64,000 nucleotides of DNA from Kaistella gelatinilytica (GTDB lineage: Bacteria > Bacteroidota > Bacteroidia > Flavobacteriales > Weeksellaceae). Position numbers and translations under genes: made by a program. Under the pieces are notes generated by a model. It saw only the letters and a list, made by a program, of their open reading frames with translations. It was not told the origin of the DNA and searched no databases. The stretch is from the NCBI RefSeq assembly GCF_015679325.1, contig NZ_JADPVI010000001.1, positions 124,001 through 188,000 of the forward strand. The letters are read 5' to 3'. Numbering within the stretch: position 1 is the stretch's first letter; each line of letters opens with the position of its first letter. This document shows positions 16,933 through 26,470 of the stretch, in pieces.

Positions 16933-19794
16933 GTGAGAAACTATACTACAGTTTTAAAAATTGCGCCGGCTTTCTTATTATTTGCCGGAACGATGTTACA
17001 CGCACAGGCCAAAGACTCCCTGAAAACAGCGGATATCGAGCAGGTTGTTTTGATTGGTTACGGAAAACAGAAGAAATCTGATCTTACTGGATCGATCACC
17101 TCTGTTACGGAGAAAGATTTTAACCAAGGTGCAATTGTTTCTGCAGATCAATTGATTAAAGGAAAAGCACCGGGTGTAAGAATTACGAGTGATGGTGGTT
17201 CACCTGATTCCCCGATTAATATTAGAATTAGAGGTGGATCTTCTTTGAACGCTTCTAACAATCCATTAATTGTTATTGATGGTGTTGCTTTGGATTCAAA
17301 TAATTCTGCCGGTTCTGGAAATTTCTTGAATTTACTAAACCCGAATGATATTGAGTCTTTTGCTATTTTAAAAGATGCAACTGCAACCGCAATTTACGGA
17401 AACAGAGCTTCGAACGGGGTTATTATTATTAAAACCAAAAGAGGTGGTGGAAAATTGAAAATTACTTTCAATACAAATGTTCAGGTTGGAACCGTTACAA
17501 AGTATATCGATGTAATGAACGCCGAACAGTTCACCAATTTTATTACTACTTATTATCCTCAGTACCGATATAGACTGGGAGTAGGTGGAAATATTTTGAA
17601 GCCAAATGTTACCGGTACGATTTACGATACGAACTGGCAAAAACAAATTTACAGAACTTCGGTATCAACCGATAATAACTTAAGCATCTCGGGTAGATTG
17701 TTTAAAACGGTACCTGTTAGACTATCAGTTGGTTACAACAGAACAGAAGGAGCCATTAAAACATCAGACTACGAAAGATATTCTGAGGCTTTAAATATAT
17801 CGCCAACTTTCTTCGATAAACATTTAAAAGTAGACATTAGTTTAAAAGGAATTTATTCTAAATTTAATGCTGTTGATGAAGGTGGATCGATTGGTGGAGC
17901 TTTAAATATGGATCCTACGAAACCTGTTTACTTAAATCAAACTAATTTAACAGGAGATCCTTACAACCGTTTTGGTGGTTATTACCAGGATTTAGTTTTG
18001 AATGGCGCACAGTATAAAATTAATGGAGCCAGCAATCCTTTAGCGATTCTTCAGCAAAGAAATGCACCTAGTGAAATCTACAAATATTTGGGTAACATAG
18101 AGTTCGATTATAAATTGCATTTTTTACCTGATGTTAGAGCAGTCGTTAATTTAGGTTTAGAAGCTTCAAAATCGGATATCAAAACTGTTTATGGCAATAA
18201 TGCCTTAGCAACGTATAAAAATCCGCAAAATAAGGTTGCTCCAAACGATTTTGTATTTAATCCGGGAGAAGATTATTCTGAACATCAAACCATTAATAAT
18301 CAGACTTTAGATGCCTATTTAGTTTACGAGAAAAAATATACTGGATTAATATCCCATTTCTTAATTCAGGGAGGTTATTCTTATCAGAATTTTAGAAATG
18401 ACGGTTACAAAAATAATTATACTTATAATGATGATGGTATCAGAACTTCGGTACCTGGAAATAAGTTAAATTTGAACAACCGATATTTCAATGAATTAAA
18501 TCTACAGTCATTCATCGGAAGATCTAATGTTGATATTGCGAACAAATATTTATTCACGTTTACTTTAAGAGCTGATGCTACTTCACTTTATTTAAAGAGT
18601 AACAGATGGGGTTATTTCCCGGCAGTAGGATTTGCCTGGAAAATAAATGAAGATATTTTGAAAGAATCGGCTAAAGTAAAAGAATTAAAACTTCGTTTAG
18701 GGTGGGGTAGGACTGGTCAGGCAAATATTACAGGTATTGCAGGATTTTATCCTTCACGACCACTGTTTCAGGTTGGTAGTAGTACGTCACAATATTTTCC
18801 TGGAATCGGAACTTACAGTGCATTGCCATTTAATCCTAATTTAGTTTGGGAAACTACTGAAACGTATAATGCTGGTTTAGATTTCTCGTTCTTCCCGCAA
18901 GATCGAATTACCGGTAGTATTGATGTTTATAAAAGAAATACAACAGATTTACTGTCATTTGTACCCATTCCTCCAGGGCAGGCTTTAACAAATCAGTTCG
19001 TAGATAACGTAGGAACTTTAGAAAATAAAGGAGTTGAATTTAACCTGAACGTGATTCCTGTAAAAACAGAAGATTTTACCTGGAATATTGCTGGGAATAT
19101 TGCTTATAATGAAGGAAAAATTACAGATTTGAAAAACGTTCCCAGTATCGTTGATGTTAATGGTGGTTTACCAATTGGAACAGGTGTGAAGTTAACTTAT
19201 AATACGGTAGGACAGGCTCCTTATTCAGCGTGGGTTTTCCAGCAGGTTTACGATTCTACAGGAAGACTTTTACCAGATGTTTATGTAGACAGAAACGGTG
19301 ATGGTAAGATTACAAATGACGACAGATACTACAGACAACTAAGACCAAACTGGAATTATGGATTCAGTACTACAGCCAATTATAAAAATTGGGATTTGAA
19401 TGCGTCTTTCAGAGGACAAATTGGAGGTTTAGTTTACAACAGTAGAAATTTAGTTCAAGGCTTTATCAGTTATACTGCACCACAAAATGGTCAGAATTTG
19501 AATAATGTCTTAAACTCTACTGCAACTTCACCTTTTAATAACTATACAGATAATTCGTATTATTCAGATTATTTCTTAGAAGACGCAACTTTCTTGAAAC
19601 TTGACAACGTATCCTTAGGGTATTTAGTTAAAAATTTCATAAAAAATGCGAATGTACGAATCTATGCGTCGGTAAATAACGTATATACTTGGACGAAGTA
19701 TAGTGGACAAGATCCAGAAAACTATTCTGGTATCGACAACAATTTTTACCCAAGACCACGGGTTTACACTCTTGGCTTTAATTTTAACTTTTAA
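16933..19794 (+). CDS. susC: SusC-like TonB-dependent starch/maltodextrin transporter
   Basis: Outer-membrane barrel that imports oligosaccharides with SusD as lid, powered by TonB. The 953-residue protein has a signal peptide (about 1-25, ends MLHAQA), a short TonB-box-like segment (IEQVVLIGYGKQKKSDLTGS), a plug domain to about residue 165 (LIVIDGVALDS, GVIIIKTKRGG) and a 22-strand barrel ending in F. It lacks the CarboxypepD_reg-like N-terminal domain found in many SusCs. The substrate is inferred from the GH97 and GH13 genes downstream. The start is uncertain: GTG 16933 is the only codon giving a full signal peptide, and a stop lies at 16912. First gene of the locus. Confidence 0.88.
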   Translation: MRNYTTVLKIAPAFLLFAGTMLHAQAKDSLKTADIEQVVLIGYGKQKKSDLTGSITSVTEKDFNQGAIVSADQLIKGKAPGVRITSDGGSPDSPINIRIRGGSSLNASNNPLIVIDGVALDSNNSAGSGNFLNLLNPNDIESFAILKDATATAIYGNRASNGVIIIKTKRGGGKLKITFNTNVQVGTVTKYIDVMNAEQFTNFITTYYPQYRYRLGVGGNILKPNVTGTIYDTNWQKQIYRTSVSTDNNLSISGRLFKTVPVRLSVGYNRTEGAIKTSDYERYSEALNISPTFFDKHLKVDISLKGIYSKFNAVDEGGSIGGALNMDPTKPVYLNQTNLTGDPYNRFGGYYQDLVLNGAQYKINGASNPLAILQQRNAPSEIYKYLGNIEFDYKLHFLPDVRAVVNLGLEASKSDIKTVYGNNALATYKNPQNKVAPNDFVFNPGEDYSEHQTINNQTLDAYLVYEKKYTGLISHFLIQGGYSYQNFRNDGYKNNYTYNDDGIRTSVPGNKLNLNNRYFNELNLQSFIGRSNVDIANKYLFTFTLRADATSLYLKSNRWGYFPAVGFAWKINEDILKESAKVKELKLRLGWGRTGQANITGIAGFYPSRPLFQVGSSTSQYFPGIGTYSALPFNPNLVWETTETYNAGLDFSFFPQDRITGSIDVYKRNTTDLLSFVPIPPGQALTNQFVDNVGTLENKGVEFNLNVIPVKTEDFTWNIAGNIAYNEGKITDLKNVPSIVDVNGGLPIGTGVKLTYNTVGQAPYSAWVFQQVYDSTGRLLPDVYVDRNGDGKITNDDRYYRQLRPNWNYGFSTTANYKNWDLNASFRGQIGGLVYNSRNLVQGFISYTAPQNGQNLNNVLNSTATSPFNNYTDNSYYSDYFLEDATFLKLDNVSLGYLVKNFIKNANVRIYASVNNVYTWTKYSGQDPENYSGIDNNFYPRPRVYTLGFNFNF

Positions 19795-19808
19795 TAATTA
19801 CAAAAAAA

Positions 19809-21371
19809 ATGAAAAATCTAACACTTAAAAGTTTAGCATTTTTATTCCTCTTTGCAATGGTGAGCAACTCTTGTATGAGAGACTTAGATACCACGCCAAA
19901 AGTGGATTTTACCTTAGAAGGTCTGTTAGCAAATGATCCAAATGCGGTTGAAGGTTTACTATCTAGATTATATGCATCTTTTGCACTATCCAGTGTTAAC
20001 GGACCTGGGAAATCAGATATAGACGGTGCAGATGCAGGAGAATCTCCTTTCATCAGAGGGCTTGTAAATCTACAGGATTTCACTGCAGATGATATGAAAA
20101 ACAGATGGGGAGATAATGGTCTTGACCAATTAACTACCGCTTCAAACTGGACAGACAATAATAAGTTTTTCAAATACGCATACGATAGATTGTATTACAC
20201 AATCCCGCAGGCGACCAATTTGATCAGAATTATGAAACGTGATGATGTGGTATATGCAAACAAAGAAGAGGTTATCAATGAGTTAAGATTTTTGCGTGCA
20301 ATGTCTTACTACTATATTATCGATCTTTTCGGAAAAGGAGTTTTGGTTACTGACGCAAATTTTAACAGCAGTGTTCCACTTCCTGAAGCAAGTAGAAAAG
20401 AATTATTTACTTACGTAGAATCAGAATTATTAGATGTTGAAGGTAAAATAGCTGCAAAAAATTCTTACGGTAGAGCAAACAAAGCGGTAGTAAGAATGTT
20501 GCTTGCTAAGTTGTATCTAAACTCAGAAGTTTATACAGGAACACCGAAATATACAGAAGCAGCAACGTATGCTGGGAAAGTAATTGCAGAAGGTGGTTAT
20601 ATTTTGGAACCTAACGTGAGAAAGAACTTTTCTGCAGATAATAATACCTCCAAAGAAATTATTTTCCCTTTAATTGCAGACGCTTTAACAAGCCAAAGTT
20701 ACGGTAACACAACTTACTTAGTGAACGGAAGTTTATCTACAGACACCATGATTCCAGCAGATTTTGGATCTACAGATGGTTGGGCAGGACACAGAGCTAC
20801 AAAAGCTTGGTACGGTCTTTTCGGAAATTCTGCTGCTGCACTGGCTGCAAGTCCTGATAAAAGAGCTCAGTTATTTTGGACAGGAGGTCAAACTTATGAA
20901 ATGACAAATTACAAAACCTGGACAGACGGTTATCCTTCAACAAAATTCTGGAATAAGAATTCTGATGGTACCGGTTCAGTTTCTACTTTCTCATCGACAG
21001 ATTTTCCTTTGTTTAGATTAAGTGATACTTATCTTATTTATGCAGAATGTGCATTAAGAGGAGCAAGTTCTGCGACAGTTGGTCAAGGCTTAACTTACCT
21101 GAATGCTGTACGGTCAAGAGCTGGCGCTGCACCTATTGCAAGTTTAACACTTCAGAGTGTTTTAGACGAAAGAGCAAGAGAATTAAATTTCGAAGGTGTG
21201 AGAAGACAGGATCTTATCCGCTTTGGTAAATTTACAGGAAGCTCTTACATATGGCCTTGGAAAGGTGGCGTAGAAGACGGAACTTCAATTCCTTCTTACT
21301 ACAATGTTTTCCCGGTTCCAAGTACCGCTCTTCAGGCAAACCCTAATTTAACCCAGAACGCGGGTTATTAA
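19809..21371 (+). CDS. susD: SusD-like surface glycan-binding lipoprotein
   Basis: Partner of SusC that binds starch fragments and closes the transporter from outside. The 520-residue lipoprotein has its lipobox at C22 (VSNSCMRD) and the usual SusD order: an N-terminal TPR-like helical scaffold with FLRAMSYYYIIDLFGKG (about 159-175) and RMLLAKLYLNSEV, then a C-terminal RagB/SusD part with LDERARELNFEGVRRQDLIRFG (about 457-478). Starts 14 bases after SusC, so the two are co-transcribed. Confidence 0.92.
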   Translation: MKNLTLKSLAFLFLFAMVSNSCMRDLDTTPKVDFTLEGLLANDPNAVEGLLSRLYASFALSSVNGPGKSDIDGADAGESPFIRGLVNLQDFTADDMKNRWGDNGLDQLTTASNWTDNNKFFKYAYDRLYYTIPQATNLIRIMKRDDVVYANKEEVINELRFLRAMSYYYIIDLFGKGVLVTDANFNSSVPLPEASRKELFTYVESELLDVEGKIAAKNSYGRANKAVVRMLLAKLYLNSEVYTGTPKYTEAATYAGKVIAEGGYILEPNVRKNFSADNNTSKEIIFPLIADALTSQSYGNTTYLVNGSLSTDTMIPADFGSTDGWAGHRATKAWYGLFGNSAAALAASPDKRAQLFWTGGQTYEMTNYKTWTDGYPSTKFWNKNSDGTGSVSTFSSTDFPLFRLSDTYLIYAECALRGASSATVGQGLTYLNAVRSRAGAAPIASLTLQSVLDERARELNFEGVRRQDLIRFGKFTGSSYIWPWKGGVEDGTSIPSYYNVFPVPSTALQANPNLTQNAGY

Positions 21372-21398
21372 TTTCAATCATCAAACAACTTTAATACA

Positions 21399-22490
21399 AT
21401 GAAAAATACTCATATTTTTAAAGCAGTTTTCGCACTGGCAATATTAATCGGTCTGTCGTCATGTCAGGACCGGGAAAATATTCTGGTAGAAAACAGTTCA
21501 GCTCCAATTGTGATGGATCTTTCTTCAGAACATTTGTTCTTAGACAAGAATTTTCCAGATAATCCAGCCTTGAATGTGAACTGGAGTCAGGCAACATACA
21601 GTGTTCCTGTAGAAGTTGGATATAAGATAGAAGCTTCTGGAACGAAAGACTTTGCTAAAAAAGTAGTTTTAGGAACAGTAGCGCAATCGATCAGAACCTC
21701 CACTTTTACCGTTAAGCAGATCAATGCCGCTACCAAAACGCTGGGCTTATCTCCAGATGTTGAAGGTACGATGTATGTTAGAGTTATCTCTTCGCTCGGT
21801 GTTGGTCAAATGACATCAATGTCTAATGCAACTTCTGTTAAAGTAACGCCTTATAAAACAAGTCCGATCTATTTGTATCAGGATTTATTTTTGATCGGTG
21901 CTGCAACTGCGGGAGGTTGGGATAACCTTGCAACTAATAATAACCTTTTACCACTTTTGAAAACAAGTGATCCAACAAAATATACTTTTACCGGTTATTT
22001 CAAAGCAGATGGTTTCAAGATTATTAAGGTTAAAGGTTCTTGGACCGATCAGTTCGGTTTAGGTGCCGGTGCCGGAACTTTGAGTACAGACGGAGGTTCA
22101 GGTAATTTAAGTGCGCCTACAGCTGGTTATTATAAATTAACTGTGGATATTTTAGCACTTACTTACACCTTTGTACCAGTTACAGTTCCCGCAACAACTT
22201 ATACCAGTATTTCTATTATAGGTACTGTGAATGGTAATTTTAACAATGATACTGAATTAGTGCAATCTACTTTCGATCCCCACATGTGGCAGATCATGGG
22301 AGTTGATTTAAACGATGGTGAATTTAAATTTAGAGCAAACAATGCTTGGGATACCAACTGGGGAGGAAGCACTGAATTTTTCGGTACTGCAACTCAAGGT
22401 GGTGCAAATATCCCATTATCTTCAGCCTGGAAGTATGATGTTTATTTTAATGATGCTACCGGAAGTTACACCATAATTCCTGTGAAGTAA
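21399..22490 (+). CDS. susE: SusE-like starch-binding outer-membrane lipoprotein
   Basis: A 363-residue lipoprotein (lipobox C22, GLSSCQDR). An N-terminal Ig-like SusE domain (ALNVNWSQATYSVPVEVGYKIEAS) is followed by starch-binding modules of the SusE/SusF kind: FLIGAATAGGWDNL near 166-179 and SIIGTVNGNFNNDTE with an aromatic GEFKFRANNAWDTNWGG. In Bacteroides, SusE and SusF bind starch at the cell surface without hydrolysing it. Position directly after SusD agrees. The paralogue downstream shares the layout. Confidence 0.85.
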   Translation: MKNTHIFKAVFALAILIGLSSCQDRENILVENSSAPIVMDLSSEHLFLDKNFPDNPALNVNWSQATYSVPVEVGYKIEASGTKDFAKKVVLGTVAQSIRTSTFTVKQINAATKTLGLSPDVEGTMYVRVISSLGVGQMTSMSNATSVKVTPYKTSPIYLYQDLFLIGAATAGGWDNLATNNNLLPLLKTSDPTKYTFTGYFKADGFKIIKVKGSWTDQFGLGAGAGTLSTDGGSGNLSAPTAGYYKLTVDILALTYTFVPVTVPATTYTSISIIGTVNGNFNNDTELVQSTFDPHMWQIMGVDLNDGEFKFRANNAWDTNWGGSTEFFGTATQGGANIPLSSAWKYDVYFNDATGSYTIIPVK

Positions 22491-22516
22491 TCACCTTAAT
22501 TAATAATTAAAATTAT

Positions 22517-23950
22517 ATGAAAAATATATTTAAAATTTTGCTGTTAATGGTTTTACCATTGCTCATGATTACCTCTTGTAGAAATGAGGTCGATAAAAAC
22601 TGGACCACTCCGGAAGCGTCAATTAAATTGTACAATTCATCATTGAGCAGCAATACGCTTTATCCATCAATGGCAGATAATACATTCCGATTGACTTGGG
22701 ATGCCAATCAAAGTGCGGCAGAATATACCGTGCAAATGTCTAAAACAGTTGATTTTGCAACTGCAGTAACTCTTGGGAAAAGCACCAAAAATGATTTCAC
22801 TACCAAAATTAGTGCATTAAATATGGCATTGTTGCAGGCAGGATTTTCTCCTTATGCACAAACGCCCGTATTTATGAGAATTATGGCTGGAACAAGTGTT
22901 TCAAATGTAATTTCTATCGGCGTAACTCCTTATCCTGTTTCGGTACCTGTGATTACAAGTCCAACTTCTGGACAATCTATCATTTTAGATGTAGCAAATC
23001 CAAATGTAATTGCTGCAACTGTAAAATGGAGCGACTATTCTTATGGAGTTGAGGCCAACTATAATGTAGAAATTGCAAAAAAAGGATCTACAGATTTTAA
23101 AGCTGCAGGTTCTACAGTTGATACTAAACAATTAAGCTGGACAAATTTTGTCTTAAATGACGCGGCACTTAAATTAGGTTTACCAGTTGGTGTTTCTTCA
23201 GAAATGCAGGTTCGTGTTACTGCGACTACTGTATCAACAGGAGGAACGATCATGAAAACTTCAGATGTTGTCATATTCAAAGTAACTCCGTATCAGCCGG
23301 CATATGTAAACTTCTATTTAGTTGGAGCTGGTACCGCAGTTGGTTGGAATGCGACAAGCTCACAACTGTTGTACAACAACAATAATATTTCAGAAATATA
23401 TACATATTTGCTTGCAGACGGTGAATTTAGATTTTTGGGTCAGCAAGACTGGAATCCAATCAATTACAGTTTAAATGCTACGGGAATTAATGACGGTTAC
23501 AAATATTTTAATACGTGGTCAACTAATTTAGCAGCTTCCGGAGCAGAAAACATCAAATTTTCTGGCGATTCTGGAATGTATAAAATGACGATCGATCAAA
23601 ATTCAAGAAATATCACCGTAACTCCATCAGCGATCCCAACTTTACCAACCGATGTTTATTTGGTAGGTTCATTAACGGGATGGGATCCTACAACTTCCAT
23701 TAAAATGGATCAGATAAATGATGGTATTTATGAATATACAATTGCAATTCCCGATAATTCTGAATTCAAATTTATTGGTCAGCAATCTTGGGGAGATTTA
23801 GATTGGGGAAATATTCACAATGCTAATGGAAACTCTGGATTCTTAGGACCAAAAGGAGATAATTCAAATATCAAGTTTAATGGTGGTGGTATGATGTACA
23901 AGATTACTGCAAACATTAAAATGGGAACTTATAAAGTTACACCAATGTAA
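22517..23950 (+). CDS. susF: SusE/SusF-like starch-binding lipoprotein, larger paralogue
   Basis: A 477-residue lipoprotein (lipobox C21, MITSCRNEV) starting 26 bases after the preceding gene. Two SusE-like Ig domains come first (LTWDANQSAAEYTVQMSK and TVKWSDYSYGVEANYNVEI), then two starch-binding modules: FYLVGAGTAVGWNATS with GEFRFLGQQDWNP and VYLVGSLTGWDPTTS with SEFKFIGQQSWGD. The recurring tryptophans are the expected sugar-stacking residues. It ends at a terminator, so SusC-D-E-F look like one transcription unit. Confidence 0.82.
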   Translation: MKNIFKILLLMVLPLLMITSCRNEVDKNWTTPEASIKLYNSSLSSNTLYPSMADNTFRLTWDANQSAAEYTVQMSKTVDFATAVTLGKSTKNDFTTKISALNMALLQAGFSPYAQTPVFMRIMAGTSVSNVISIGVTPYPVSVPVITSPTSGQSIILDVANPNVIAATVKWSDYSYGVEANYNVEIAKKGSTDFKAAGSTVDTKQLSWTNFVLNDAALKLGLPVGVSSEMQVRVTATTVSTGGTIMKTSDVVIFKVTPYQPAYVNFYLVGAGTAVGWNATSSQLLYNNNNISEIYTYLLADGEFRFLGQQDWNPINYSLNATGINDGYKYFNTWSTNLAASGAENIKFSGDSGMYKMTIDQNSRNITVTPSAIPTLPTDVYLVGSLTGWDPTTSIKMDQINDGIYEYTIAIPDNSEFKFIGQQSWGDLDWGNIHNANGNSGFLGPKGDNSNIKFNGGGMMYKITANIKMGTYKVTPM

Positions 23951-23972
23951 ATTGAAGTGTAATAATTCAAAG

Positions 23973-24005
23973 AAAACTGTTGCTATTTTGCAGCAGTTTT
24001 TTTTT
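23973..24005 (+). terminator. Terminator after the SusCDEF-like unit
   Basis: An 11-bp stem (aaaactgttgc with gcagcagtttt, one G-U pair), a 6-base loop and nine T. It separates the binding genes from the enzyme genes. Confidence 0.82.
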
Positions 24006-24085
24006 GCCTTTTAGGGATAATGGCGCTCTAAATAATTGGTCATGACCCCCTTTTTCTCTAAATTTATTGATTGGAAATAATTATT

Positions 24086-26242
24086 ATGAAAAATCTAAAA
24101 ACATCGGTACTTTTTCTTTTACTGGGAAATTTTTTGCTCAATGCGCAATCATTAAAATCCCCGGATGGAAAATTTGAAATGAATTTCCAGTTGAAAACAG
24201 GAGTTCCTTACTACAATCTAAAATACGACGGTAAAACGATTGTCGAAGATTCTAAATTAGGACTTAGATTGCTAAAAGATGGCAACATCAAATTCGCCTC
24301 GGAAATTGAAGCAGTAGATGGGAAAGGTAAAGATCTTGATAATGGTTTCACCAAAACCGCCGAAAAATACGATACCAAAAATGAATCTTGGGATCCAATT
24401 ATGGGAGAGAAAAAATCCTATATCAATCACTATAATGAATTAGCAGTAACATTAGATCAAGCTGCAAACGACAGACATATTATCGTGAAATTCCGTTTGT
24501 TCAATGATGGTTTAGGTTTCCGATATGAATTTCCGGAGCAAAAAAATCTCAATTATTTCGTCATCAAAGAAGAAGATTCTGAGATCGATCTGCCAACTGA
24601 TATGAAAGCTTGGTGGCTCGCCGGAGATTATGATACCGAAGAATATCAAACTCAAACTTCTAATCTTTCAGAAGTTCCTGCAAAATGGCCAACTTCCTAT
24701 GACGGCAACGCTTCCCAAACTCCAATTAAAAATGCAGTGCAAACTCCTTTAATGTTGAAAAAAGAAGGAAAAGATCAGTTGTATATGAATATTGCCGAAG
24801 CTGCCGTCATCAACTATCCGGCTTCAAATTTAGAACTTGATGCTGTAAATTTCAGATTTAAAACACACTTAACTCCCGATGCTCAAGGTGCGAAAGGTTA
24901 TATTCAAACGCCTGCAGTTTCACCATGGCGAACTATTATCGTTTCCCCAAAAGCGGAAGAAGTCTTAGCTTCAAAAATGCTTTTCAACCTTAATGAACCG
25001 ACGAAATACAAAGACACTTCCTACATTCATCCCACAAAATACATGGGGGTTTGGTGGGAAATGATCATCGGAAAATCGCAGTGGGCGTATTCAACCGCAA
25101 ATAACGTCCACATCGGAGTTACAGATTTTTCTAAATTAACGCCAAACGGAAAACACGCCGCCAACAATACCAAAGTAAAAGAATACATCGATTTCGCTTC
25201 AGCAAACGGTTTCGACGCCTTACTCATTGAAGGCTGGAACACCGGTTGGGAAGACTGGTTCGGCCACAGCAAAGAATTCGTTTTCGATTTCATCACGCCA
25301 TATCCCGATTTCGATATTAAAATGTTAAACGATTATGCCCATTCAAAAAATCTGAAATTAATGATGCACCACGAAACTTCCGGTTCTGCAACGAACTACG
25401 AAAGATGGTCCGATGACGCTTTCAAACTCATGAACAAATACGGTTACGAATCAGCCAAAACCGGTTACGTCGGAAATATTATTCCACGCGGCGAGCATCA
25501 TTATTCACAATGGATGATCAATCATTATTTAAGAATTGCCGAAAAAGCCAACGATTACAAGATCATGATCAACTCGCACGAATCCGTTCGTCCAAGTGGT
25601 TTAAGCAGAACTTATCCAAACTGGATCGCCGCAGAAGCCGCTCGTGGGACCGAGTTTGAAGCATTCGGTGGAAATAATCCTGATCACCAAACTATTTTAC
25701 CTTTCACGAGATTTATGGGTGGACCAATGGATTACACGCCCGGAATCTTCCAGACAAAATTCGATTATTATTTTCCTGGCGACACCAGATTTGTGAAAAC
25801 AACTTTGGCGAAACAGTTGGCTCTTTACGTTGTCATGTATTCTCCACTTCAAATGGCGGCCGATTTACCCGAAAATTACGCCAAACATATGGATGCTTTT
25901 CAGTTCATCAAAGACGTTGCTTTAGATTGGGATGACACCAAGATTTTAGCCGCAGAACCTGGAGATTACATTCATACCGCACGCAAAACCAAAGGAAAAG
26001 ACGAATGGTTCGTGGGTGGAGTCACCGATGAAAATGCCAGAACATACACGGTGGACTTCTCTTTCCTTCCAAAAGCTAAAAAGTACGAAGCAACCATTTA
26101 TGCCGATGGCGACGATGCCGATTATATCAAAAATCCGCAATCCTATAAAATCTACAAGAAAACCGTCACCAGCAAATCAAAACTTCCTATGAAGTTAGCA
26201 AGAAGCGGTGGTTATGCAATTTCTGTCGAGCCGGTGAAGTAG
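24086..26242 (+). CDS. susB: GH97 alpha-glucosidase, SusB-like
   Basis: Inverting, calcium-dependent alpha-glucosidase that releases glucose from maltooligosaccharides in the periplasm. The 718-residue protein has a signal peptide ending LLNAQ, an N-terminal beta-supersandwich, a TIM barrel and a C-terminal beta domain. The presumed catalytic glutamates are E430 (MMHHETSG), E499 (NSHESVRPSG) and E523 (RGTEFEAF). Each is exactly nine residues before E439, E508 and E532 that I recall for Bacteroides thetaiotaomicron SusB, strong support for the inverting GH97 subgroup. I chose ATG 24086, since the upstream TTG (24071) adds five residues that spoil nothing but fit no signal peptide. No clear promoter is visible in the 80 bases upstream. 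Confidence 0.93.
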   Translation: MKNLKTSVLFLLLGNFLLNAQSLKSPDGKFEMNFQLKTGVPYYNLKYDGKTIVEDSKLGLRLLKDGNIKFASEIEAVDGKGKDLDNGFTKTAEKYDTKNESWDPIMGEKKSYINHYNELAVTLDQAANDRHIIVKFRLFNDGLGFRYEFPEQKNLNYFVIKEEDSEIDLPTDMKAWWLAGDYDTEEYQTQTSNLSEVPAKWPTSYDGNASQTPIKNAVQTPLMLKKEGKDQLYMNIAEAAVINYPASNLELDAVNFRFKTHLTPDAQGAKGYIQTPAVSPWRTIIVSPKAEEVLASKMLFNLNEPTKYKDTSYIHPTKYMGVWWEMIIGKSQWAYSTANNVHIGVTDFSKLTPNGKHAANNTKVKEYIDFASANGFDALLIEGWNTGWEDWFGHSKEFVFDFITPYPDFDIKMLNDYAHSKNLKLMMHHETSGSATNYERWSDDAFKLMNKYGYESAKTGYVGNIIPRGEHHYSQWMINHYLRIAEKANDYKIMINSHESVRPSGLSRTYPNWIAAEAARGTEFEAFGGNNPDHQTILPFTRFMGGPMDYTPGIFQTKFDYYFPGDTRFVKTTLAKQLALYVVMYSPLQMAADLPENYAKHMDAFQFIKDVALDWDDTKILAAEPGDYIHTARKTKGKDEWFVGGVTDENARTYTVDFSFLPKAKKYEATIYADGDDADYIKNPQSYKIYKKTVTSKSKLPMKLARSGGYAISVEPVK

Positions 26243-26261
26243 AAATTCGAAAAATAGTTTT

Positions 26262-26337
26262 AGGAGCTGATCCCGCTCTTCGCTATATCTTTTGTTTCGC
26301 TTTGCGCAACAAAAGGATGCCGCTTCGATCGGGGCTA
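26262..26337 (+). repeat. Interspersed hairpin repeat, copy 1
   Basis: Begins aggagctgatcccgct and ends atcggggcta. The centre holds a perfect 8-bp inverted repeat (cttttgtt with aacaaaag, 11-base loop). A diverged second copy lies at 50707-50775. I believe I recognise this element from other Chryseobacterium-type genomes, but cannot verify that here. Confidence 0.65.
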
Positions 26338-26400
26338 AGAATTTTTGCGAATAACGAAGACTTTGTCGAATCGCAGGTTTGGCGCATCCAAAATTTAAAA

Positions 26401-26453
26401 AATCACAGATTAGTGATTCTCAAACTTGTCAAAGTTCCAAACCTTGACAAAGT
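26401..26453 (+). repeat. Pair of intergenic hairpins before the GH13 gene
   Basis: A 6-bp stem (aatcac with gtgatt, 26401-26418) is followed by a second hairpin, gtcaaagtt with aaccttgac (8 of 9 pairs, CCA loop, within 26424-26453). No T-run follows, so it does not look like a terminator. Confidence 0.5.
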
Positions 26454-26470
26454 CATTTTAAAAGTAATCA

